Origin: Rickettsiales bacterium
GTDB lineage: Bacteria; Bacteroidota; Bacteroidia; Cytophagales; Cyclobacteriaceae
Assembly: GCA_002729235.1 (NCBI GenBank)
Contig: PBTY01000055.1
Location: forward strand, 17,983 to 81,982
Reading direction: 5' to 3'
Length of the DNA stretch: 64,000 bases
Below the pieces are notes generated by a model that was not told the origin of the DNA, searched no databases, and worked only from the letters and a program-made list of their open reading frames with translations. The position numbers and the translations under genes were made by a program. Of the stretch, positions 54,063 to 61,889 are shown piece after piece (the stretch's first letter is position 1; every line of letters begins with the position of its first letter).

Positions 54063-55522
54063 AAGCGATATGGGTAGTAAACTTTTCTGCCTCTCTTATC
54101 GATTCCAGCAATAATGACACGTCCTTGAATTCTTTCTAATATATCTGCAAACTCCTTAGGACTTTCTATTGGAGTGTTATTGATATTGGTGACTATGAAA
54201 CCTTCCGGAATTCCTAATTCCGCAAATGGTCCAGTCCGCTTATAATCAACAACCTTGATACCATTTTTAATGCCAAGTAGGTCACGTTCTACTTTGGAAA
54301 CATTCTCGAAACGAGCCCCTAGCCATTCTGAGTCAAAGATCTCTCTTTTCAGGATGCCGGTGCCACCTTCTCTATTGGTTAAAGTAATAGACTTTTCAAT
54401 CTGCTTGCCTTCACGTTCTATAGTTAAATTGAGCTTGTCCCCCGGATACAGATTTCCTATCATTTCTTCAAGGTAAGCTTTGCTCTCTATTCGCTTGCCA
54501 TTGACGCTTCTTACTACATCACCTTTTTCCAGATTACTATTAGCCGCAGCACCTTCTCTTTGAACGTTGGCTACGATCACTCCCGATAGATTTTGTAACT
54601 CCATACGGTCAGCTAATTCGCTATTGATGTCTACGAATTCAGCTCCAGTAAAGGCTTTTTGTACTTCTCCATAGCGCTTGATGTCTTCATAGACCTTTTT
54701 GACAATGTTGGAAGGTACAGAAAAGCCGTATCCTGCGTAAGTCCCAGTTCTAGAAAGAATGGCTGTGTTGATGCCGACAAGTTCTCCCTGAGTATTCACT
54801 AGAGCGCCACCACTATTGCCAGGGTTAATAGCTGCATCGGTTTGGATGAAGGACTCAATTGGAAATTTATCTTTTAGGATATTGATGTTGCGTCCTTTTG
54901 CACTTACAATTCCAGCTGTAACCGTGGATGTTAAATTGAATGGGTTTCCAACGGCGAGTACCCATTCACCAACATTCAAATTGTCTGAATTGCCAAAGGA
55001 GATCGGAGGAAGATCGGAAACATTCACTTTGATGACCGCTAAATCAGTACTAGGATCGGTGCCAACCAATTCTGCGTCATATGTTCGTTTGCCGTGAACG
55101 ACCTGGATTCTATCGGCATCATCAATCACGTGATTGTTGGTGACTATATATCCGTCTTTCGATAGTATTACACCAGATCCGCTACCAACTTGCTGTGAAC
55201 TTCTGGGTTCAAAAAACCAATCCAGCCAACTACCTGTACGGTATTCATATTCGTTTAAAGTCTGAATAAATACCACGCTTGATTGACTCTTATCAGAAGC
55301 CAAAACAAAGTCGTCGCTGTTGTTGGGTAAGTAGTTTCTTGAACTAGTGAGTTGAGGTGTAAATCCAGATAGGCTCTTCTCAGAATTACTGATTTCGGTT
55401 ACTCGGGAAGATTCATTGATTTCCAGATATTCTCTCGTTAATAAATGAACAGTAAATATACTTCCTCCGATTGCTGAAAGTAAACTAGAAAAGATAACAA
55501 TATAAATGTGTGACTTTTTCAT
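54059..55522 (-). CDS. degP: Periplasmic serine protease DegP/HtrA
   Basis: 487 residues, N-terminal membrane anchor or signal (about 8-29). Catalytic triad His131 (TNNHVIDD), Asp160 (STDLAVIK) and Ser237 (GNSGGALV), then two PDZ domains (from about 290 and 390). The gene is convergent with dnaA with a 4-base overlap. Acts in envelope protein quality control. Confidence 0.93.
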   Translation of the reverse strand: MKKSHIYIVIFSSLLSAIGGSIFTVHLLTREYLEINESSRVTEISNSEKSLSGFTPQLTSSRNYLPNNSDDFVLASDKSQSSVVFIQTLNEYEYRTGSWLDWFFEPRSSQQVGSGSGVILSKDGYIVTNNHVIDDADRIQVVHGKRTYDAELVGTDPSTDLAVIKVNVSDLPPISFGNSDNLNVGEWVLAVGNPFNLTSTVTAGIVSAKGRNINILKDKFPIESFIQTDAAINPGNSGGALVNTQGELVGINTAILSRTGTYAGYGFSVPSNIVKKVYEDIKRYGEVQKAFTGAEFVDINSELADRMELQNLSGVIVANVQREGAAANSNLEKGDVVRSVNGKRIESKAYLEEMIGNLYPGDKLNLTIEREGKQIEKSITLTNREGGTGILKREIFDSEWLGARFENVSKVERDLLGIKNGIKVVDYKRTGPFAELGIPEGFIVTNINNTPIESPKEFADILERIQGRVIIAGIDKRGRKVYYPYRF

Positions 55523-55692
55523 TGTGCTTAAACGTTAAGAAACCATAATTCCTTAATTACAATCATATATAAGTGAATTATAGGAAAAGGTTTTGTTAAA
55601 TGATGCTAAAAAATTAATCTCCAATTACCATTTTGAGTTTGTTAGGATTTAGAAAGGGCATTATGTTATTTTGAGTCAGGTAATTAAATGTT

Positions 55693-57189
55693 ATGGGATT
55701 TAGATCAGTTCTAAGTAAACCTTTCGCGGCATATATCAATGGACAGACCAAAAAATGGTCAGCTAATCCAGGTATTTATCAGCAAAAGATTTTCAAAGAG
55801 ATAGTAAGTAAGGCTTCAAATACTGCTTTTGGAAAGGATCATGGTTTTGGAGATATCAAGTCTCATGATGACTTTAAGAAACTTGTTCCGATACAGGATT
55901 ATGAAGGATTGAAACCTTATGTCCAGCAAGTGATAGAAGGTAAAAGTGATATTCTATGGCCTGGCAAACCGGCATATTTCGCGAAGACTTCTGGTACCAC
56001 GAGTGGCACTAAATACATTCCTATTACAAAAGAATCGATTCCTAATCATATCAATTCTGCTAGAAATGCATTGCTTTCATATGTGCATGAGACAGGTAAA
56101 TCGAGGTTTTTGGATGGTAAGTTAATTTTCTTGTCTGGAGCTCCAACGCTGGACTTGAAAGCAGGAATTCATACTGGGCGTCTCTCTGGAATAGTCAATC
56201 ATCATGTGCCTGGTTACTTAAGGACTAATCAAATGCCGAGTTACGAAACCAATTGTATCGAGGATTGGGAGCAAAAGGTGGATACAATTGTAGAGGAAAC
56301 CTACAATCAGGACATGACTTTGATATCTGGAATCCCTCCGTGGGTTCAGATGTATTTTGATCGACTCAAAGCGAAGACAGGAAAACCCATCAAAGATATA
56401 TTTCCAAATTTTGACATGTTCGTTTACGGAGGTGTCAACTTTGAACCATATCGAGCAAAACTTTTTGAAACTATAGGTAAGGTAATTCCTTCTATTGAAA
56501 CCTATCCTGCTTCTGAGGGCTTTATCGCTTATCAGGATTCTCAAACGGAACATGGTTTGTTGTTATTAGCCAATTCAGGAATCTTCTTTGAGTTCATTCC
56601 AGCAGATGAATATTTCAATGAAAGTCCCTCTCGACTATCAATAGAAGAAGTGGAGTTGGGAGTGAATTATGCTGTTATTATTAATAGCAACGCAGGCTTA
56701 TGGGGCTACTCCATTGGGGATACCGTCAAGTTCATCAGCAAAGACCCTTATCGATTATTGGTTACCGGAAGGATCAAGCATTTCATCTCTGCATTTGGAG
56801 AGCATGTGATAGGAGAGGAAGTAGAACAAGCAATGAAAGCAACTTGTGTGGAATTCCCAGAAACAGAGTTGGTGGAATTTACCGTGGCACCAAATGTCTC
56901 TCCAAAGGAAGGTCTTCCATTGCATGAATGGTATGTTTCTTTTGCTTCTGCTCCATCGGACATGGTGGCTTTCGAAAAAGAATTAGATTTGCAACTTCGC
57001 AAGCGCAACACCTATTATGATGATTTGATTACTGGTTCGATTTTGAGACCCTTGGAGATCATTCAGCTAAAGGGAACTGCGTTTATTGAGTATATGAAAT
57101 CTATTGGCAAGCTGGGTGGTCAGAATAAAGTGCCTAGACTTTCTAACGATAGAAAAATTGCCGATGAGATCATTAAATTCAAGCTATGA
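55693..57189 (+). CDS. GH3-family adenylating enzyme
   Basis: 498 residues. GH3 (acyl-acid-amido synthetase) fold: nucleotide loop YFAKTSGTTSGTKYIP, PASEGFIAY and GRIKHFISAFGEHVI. Plant GH3 enzymes link auxin or jasmonate to amino acids; bacterial substrates are unknown. The gene is common in Bacteroidota. It is followed by dxr after 33 bases, probably as one transcript. Confidence 0.85.
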   Translation: MGFRSVLSKPFAAYINGQTKKWSANPGIYQQKIFKEIVSKASNTAFGKDHGFGDIKSHDDFKKLVPIQDYEGLKPYVQQVIEGKSDILWPGKPAYFAKTSGTTSGTKYIPITKESIPNHINSARNALLSYVHETGKSRFLDGKLIFLSGAPTLDLKAGIHTGRLSGIVNHHVPGYLRTNQMPSYETNCIEDWEQKVDTIVEETYNQDMTLISGIPPWVQMYFDRLKAKTGKPIKDIFPNFDMFVYGGVNFEPYRAKLFETIGKVIPSIETYPASEGFIAYQDSQTEHGLLLLANSGIFFEFIPADEYFNESPSRLSIEEVELGVNYAVIINSNAGLWGYSIGDTVKFISKDPYRLLVTGRIKHFISAFGEHVIGEEVEQAMKATCVEFPETELVEFTVAPNVSPKEGLPLHEWYVSFASAPSDMVAFEKELDLQLRKRNTYYDDLITGSILRPLEIIQLKGTAFIEYMKSIGKLGGQNKVPRLSNDRKIADEIIKFKL

Positions 57190-57222
57190 CATTAACAATA
57201 ATTACCAATTTCAGAGATTTTA

Positions 57223-58380
57223 ATGGATAGAGTGAAGCATATTGCCATTCTCGGCTCCACTGGATCCATCGGAACACAAGCTCTGGATGTGGTAGAGAGA
57301 CACCCCAACAAGTTTGCCGTAGAAGTGCTCACCGCTCAAAATAATTGGGAGCTTCTGGTACAACAAGCAATTCAATACAAGCCAAACACAGTTGTGATCA
57401 CGAATGAAGATCATTATGATAAGGTGTTTGAAGCATTGGATTCACATGACATCAAAGTATACGCAGGAGACAATGCGCTGAGTCATGTGGTACAGATGGA
57501 AGAAGTTGATGTTGTTCTCACTGCACTAGTCGGATACTCTGGACTTGTTCCAACAGTGAAAGCAATTGAATCTGGAAAAGATATTGCTCTGGCCAATAAA
57601 GAAACTTTGGTCGTAGCCGGAGAGCTGGTGACCAAATTGGCGATGGAAAATAAATCCAATATACTTCCAGTAGATTCAGAACACTCGGCTATTTTTCAGT
57701 GCATTGTTGGAGAATACCAAAACCCAATTGAGAAATTGATTTTGACTGCTTCTGGAGGACCATTCAGAGGCAGGAAAAGGGATGAATTACTTCAAATAAC
57801 GAAAGAACAAGCCCTGAAACATCCCAATTGGGATATGGGAGCTAAGATCACTATTGATTCCGCAACTTTAATGAATAAAGGGCTTGAGGTGATCGAAGCA
57901 AAATGGTTGTTTGGAACTGATTTGGATCAAATAGAGGTGGTGGTTCATCCTCAGAGTATCATCCATAGTATGGTTCAATTTGAAGATGGTTCCATAAAAG
58001 CGCAACTTGGATTACCAGATATGCGTTTGCCAATTCAATATGCATTGACATTCCCGGAAAGGTTCAAAGCGGATTACCCGAGGTTTGACTTTGCGCAATA
58101 TCCATCGCTTACTTTCGAAAAGCCAGATACTGAGACATTTCGCAATTTGCAGCTAGCCTATGACGCCTTAGGTAAAGGAGGAAATCATCCTTGCATCTTA
58201 AATGCAGCAAATGAAGTGGCAGTCAGAGAATTTTTGAAGGATAAGATTGGTTTTTTAGAAATATCAGACGTCATTGCAGATTGTTTGGCAAAAGTTTCCT
58301 TTGTGAAAGAGCCAGGTCTGGAAGACTTTATAAATACCGACAAGGAAACAAGAATTAAAGCAATAGAATTAATTAAATAG
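57223..58380 (+). CDS. dxr: 1-deoxy-D-xylulose 5-phosphate reductoisomerase
   Basis: 385 residues. NADPH loop LGSTGSIGTQALDV, metal-binding LPVDSEHSAIFQC and GPFRGRKRDEL, and the flexible loop HPNWDMGAKITIDSATLMNKGLE (about 200-222) are intact. Second step of the MEP isoprenoid pathway. rseP begins 5 bases after its stop; this dxr-rseP pairing is common. Confidence 0.97.
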   Translation: MDRVKHIAILGSTGSIGTQALDVVERHPNKFAVEVLTAQNNWELLVQQAIQYKPNTVVITNEDHYDKVFEALDSHDIKVYAGDNALSHVVQMEEVDVVLTALVGYSGLVPTVKAIESGKDIALANKETLVVAGELVTKLAMENKSNILPVDSEHSAIFQCIVGEYQNPIEKLILTASGGPFRGRKRDELLQITKEQALKHPNWDMGAKITIDSATLMNKGLEVIEAKWLFGTDLDQIEVVVHPQSIIHSMVQFEDGSIKAQLGLPDMRLPIQYALTFPERFKADYPRFDFAQYPSLTFEKPDTETFRNLQLAYDALGKGGNHPCILNAANEVAVREFLKDKIGFLEISDVIADCLAKVSFVKEPGLEDFINTDKETRIKAIELIK

Positions 58381-58385
58381 AATAA

Positions 58386-59708
58386 ATGGAAGGATTGATT
58401 ATGACAGCCCAACTTTTGTTGGGGTTATCAATTTTAGTAGGGCTTCATGAATTGGGGCATTTATTGGCTGCCAAGGCATTTGGAATGAGAGTGGAGAAGT
58501 ATTCTATTGGATTCCCGCCAAAAATTTGGGGCAAGCAAATTGGTGAAACGGAGTACTCTATTGGAGCAATACCTTTAGGTGGTTTTGTGAAAATCACTGG
58601 TATGATTGACGAGTCTTTGGACACCAAGAGCTTGAGTGCTGAACCAGAACCATGGGAGTTTAGAGCTAAGCCAGCCTGGCAACGCTTGATTGTAATGCTT
58701 GGAGGAATTATTGTCAATGTAATTACTGGAGTCATTATTTTCATTCTGTTAGTCTACTCGAGAGGTGAGAGTTATATCCCAAAACAAGAATTAAATAGAC
58801 ATGGAATTGTTGCTTATGATCTAGCACAACAACTTGGGTTGGAAACTGGTGACAAAATGATCAATGTAAATGGGCAGGATTTTGAGAAGTTTATTGATCT
58901 GAGAAGCCCGGATGTGCTGTTGGGTACTAATGGTTACTACACCATAGAACGTGATGGTCAACAGATGAGAATTGATATCCCTAATGATATCATGGATAAG
59001 CTATCCGATAAAAACGTTGATTTCTTCAGTGTAAGAATGCCGTTTATCATTGGTAGGGTTACAAAAGAGAGCAATGCAGAGAAGGCTGGACTTGAAGCTG
59101 GAGATAAATTTCTTAGCATCGATGGTCAGCCAGTGGCGTATTTTGATGAGTTCAGTGCAGTCCTTTCAGAAAAAGCAGGGGAAACAATCAATGTAGTAGT
59201 TAGGAGAAATGGTGAGGAAAAGAGTTTAAATGTCGATGTGACAGAAGAAGGTACTCTTGGGTTTGCAACTGCTTTGGATGAAAATGAATTGAAGTATTCT
59301 CATCGTGATTTCACATTGGGTGAGTCGATGGTTAATGGAACCCAGCAGGCATTCAATGTGGTATTTTATAACATTAAAGCTTTTGGAAAGATGTTCTCGG
59401 GTGATGTGTCTCCTTCGAAATCTTTGTCAGGTCCTATTGGGATTGCACAATTCTTTGGTGGCGATTTTGATTGGGCTAATTTTTGGAGAATCACAGGACT
59501 TTTATCTATGGTGTTAGCTTTTATGAACCTTTTACCAATCCCAGCTCTTGATGGTGGACATGTAATGTTCTTATCATGGGAGATCATTACTGGTAGAAAG
59601 CCGAGTGATAAGTTCCTTGAAAATGCACAGAAAGTAGGGATGGTATTGCTATTAGGTTTAATGACCTACGCCATTTTTAATGATATATATAAGATACTTC
59701 CTTTCTAA
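58386..59708 (+). CDS. rseP: Site-2 intramembrane zinc protease RseP
   Basis: 440 residues. Zinc motif HELGH (21-25) in helix 1, two PDZ domains (about 125-200 and 220-290), and the distal Asp motif IPALDGGHV in helix 3 with FMNLLPIPALDG. Cleaves anti-sigma factors and signal peptides in the membrane. An internal ATG at 58401 is a possible alternative start. Confidence 0.95.
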   Translation: MEGLIMTAQLLLGLSILVGLHELGHLLAAKAFGMRVEKYSIGFPPKIWGKQIGETEYSIGAIPLGGFVKITGMIDESLDTKSLSAEPEPWEFRAKPAWQRLIVMLGGIIVNVITGVIIFILLVYSRGESYIPKQELNRHGIVAYDLAQQLGLETGDKMINVNGQDFEKFIDLRSPDVLLGTNGYYTIERDGQQMRIDIPNDIMDKLSDKNVDFFSVRMPFIIGRVTKESNAEKAGLEAGDKFLSIDGQPVAYFDEFSAVLSEKAGETINVVVRRNGEEKSLNVDVTEEGTLGFATALDENELKYSHRDFTLGESMVNGTQQAFNVVFYNIKAFGKMFSGDVSPSKSLSGPIGIAQFFGGDFDWANFWRITGLLSMVLAFMNLLPIPALDGGHVMFLSWEIITGRKPSDKFLENAQKVGMVLLLGLMTYAIFNDIYKILPF

Positions 59709-59742
59709 AGAATAAGGAATAAAAGATGCAGGAAGGAGATGA

Positions 59743-61713
59743 TCAATCTTCTTCCTCTTCTTCTTGTTGACCTTCTCGGTAGATCTCAAACTCTACCCTT
59801 CTATTGATTGCTTTTGCTTCTTCCGAATCTTCTTCTATGATTGGTTTGGAGCTTCCATAGCCTTCCCATAATACCCTGTCTGGAGCCACGCCTGCAAACT
59901 CAACCACATAGTCTCTGATGTTTCTTGCTCTGTCTTTTGATAGTTGTAGGTTGAAATCTTCTGATCCATAGGAGTCCGTATGACCTGAGATTTTGAGTTT
60001 GAAGTCTGGGTTGTCATACAAGAAGTTGATTACCTTATTCAGATCACCATACATTTCCTGTTTCAGGGAAGATTTACCATTATCAAATTCGATGGACTCA
60101 AATTTTACACGACTAGCCAATGGCTGAGTAACTTTTTTAAGCTCTGTTGGACCATTGAGAAAAAAGGCATCCTCTATCCTGAAGAAATCATCACCCTGAA
60201 TTACCAGGAGGTAATTTCGTTGATCTATCAAATCAAATTCAAAACTTCCATCATTTTTCAGATACTTTGGAGCTACTTCAATTCCTTCATCCAGGTCAAT
60301 AATGGATACGATTCCTTTGAAGGCTTTGCCAGTCAGGGAGTCGGTTAGTGATCCTTTCACTTTGGTAGTAGCCAATGGTTGTGCGGACATTGGTAATGGG
60401 AAGGAATAAATGTCTTGCTTGGTCAGATCTCTGGAATTAGATCGCGCATAAAACAGCAGTTCAGATTTGTTATCAATCGTAAAATAATATTCGCTTCCTC
60501 TGCCATTTACCAAAGGACCAATATTGATAGGTTCTGACCAGCTCCCATTTATTTTATGTGACTTGAATATATCATATTCCCCGAAGTTGTAGAGTTGCCC
60601 GTTGGAACCAAAATACAAAACATCATAGACGGGATGATAGAATGGACTTACATCATTGTTTCTGGTATTGATAACAGGTCCCATATTTTGGGCTCGACTC
60701 CAATTGCCATTTTTATCCTTGTACGTGAAATAAATATCAGACAACCCAAATCCACCTAATCTGTCTGAAGCAAAATATAAGGTGTCCTCGGAGTGGGAGA
60801 GTGATGGGTGTGAGTCCCAGCTAAGGCTGTTGACCATCGATCCAAGGTTTTTCACTTCGCCCCAGGTGCTATCTTGTTGTAGACTAGCGGAGAATAGATC
60901 GCAATCTCCGTAGCATTCAGAACAGTCACATCTTGAGAAATAAATAGTTTGTCCATCTCGTGTTAACACCGCAGAGCCTTCTTTGTATCTGGAGTTGAGT
61001 TGGGTTAATTCTTCTGCCAGGGTCCAATTGCCATAATCGTCCTTGATGCTGAAGAATAAATCTTCACTAAAAGTTCGCTGGATGGTGATTTCATTGTCCT
61101 TGCGCTGAGAAGTGAAGATTAATACGTTATTCTGGATGTTGAGGGAAGGAGCATAATCTGCCTTAGAGCTATTCACTTCTTGACCCATATTGAGTAATAC
61201 CCCTCTTGGTGGTCTTAGGGTATCAATCAGTTTGCGATACTCCACTAATTCATAGTAGTAGTCGAGAGGTACATAGAGATCTGCTTCTTGCTTGTTAAGT
61301 GAGTCATAGTACAATTCAATTTCTTGAATGTTAATGCCGGTGTAATGGTGTCTTAGTACTAGGCGGTAAAGGTGTTTTGCTTCTTCAGGGTCACCAAATA
61401 ACTCAGTCAGTTTAGCCAGTCTCCAAATAAGACGAGTATCCTTATAAAAGTTTTGCACACCAAAGTTGGATACATACTCTTTTAATACTGTGAACAGCGT
61501 TTCCCAATCCTTAGCTTCTTCAAGCTTTCTTATTTGCTTCAGTTTATCAGCATCATAGTAGTCAGCCTTTTTATTTATATTCTTGAAATCGTAAATATTG
61601 AGGATGACACTTTCAGGGAGAGAGTCAATGTTAATCTTTTTGGTGACAATTCTCTGGGCAGTTATCGGCTGCAAAAAGAAAGAAATACAAATGATGGCTA
61701 AAAGTATTCGCAT
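59743..61713 (-). CDS. OmpA-family protein with PD40-like repeats
   Basis: 656 residues with signal peptide. Helical/TPR-like part (about 60-170), a PD40/TolB-like propeller (about 180-430: DGQTIYFSRCDCSECYG, SLSHSEDTLYFASDRLGGFGLSDIY, YHPVYDVLYFGSN), a carboxypeptidase-regulatory-like domain (about 440-510), then OmpA C-terminal domain (from about 530: KISGHTDSYGSEDFNLQLSKDRA) that binds peptidoglycan. Acidic tail. A common Bacteroidota envelope-anchor architecture, often with type IX secretion components; none nearby. Confidence 0.9.
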   Translation of the reverse strand: MRILLAIICISFFLQPITAQRIVTKKINIDSLPESVILNIYDFKNINKKADYYDADKLKQIRKLEEAKDWETLFTVLKEYVSNFGVQNFYKDTRLIWRLAKLTELFGDPEEAKHLYRLVLRHHYTGINIQEIELYYDSLNKQEADLYVPLDYYYELVEYRKLIDTLRPPRGVLLNMGQEVNSSKADYAPSLNIQNNVLIFTSQRKDNEITIQRTFSEDLFFSIKDDYGNWTLAEELTQLNSRYKEGSAVLTRDGQTIYFSRCDCSECYGDCDLFSASLQQDSTWGEVKNLGSMVNSLSWDSHPSLSHSEDTLYFASDRLGGFGLSDIYFTYKDKNGNWSRAQNMGPVINTRNNDVSPFYHPVYDVLYFGSNGQLYNFGEYDIFKSHKINGSWSEPINIGPLVNGRGSEYYFTIDNKSELLFYARSNSRDLTKQDIYSFPLPMSAQPLATTKVKGSLTDSLTGKAFKGIVSIIDLDEGIEVAPKYLKNDGSFEFDLIDQRNYLLVIQGDDFFRIEDAFFLNGPTELKKVTQPLASRVKFESIEFDNGKSSLKQEMYGDLNKVINFLYDNPDFKLKISGHTDSYGSEDFNLQLSKDRARNIRDYVVEFAGVAPDRVLWEGYGSSKPIIEEDSEEAKAINRRVEFEIYREGQQEEEEED

Positions 61714-61889
61714 TCAGGCTGGATCTTTTAAAACATGCCGAATAGACAGTTTTTAACAAATCAGGTTAAAGATAATACCATTTGTGGCACAGTCGCTAAT
61801 TTGGCACAGGTATTGACCATTATATAGTCAATCTTTTGTAAGTTGAAATAAATGGCATACTCTGCCATAATGACACGATATACTACTTT

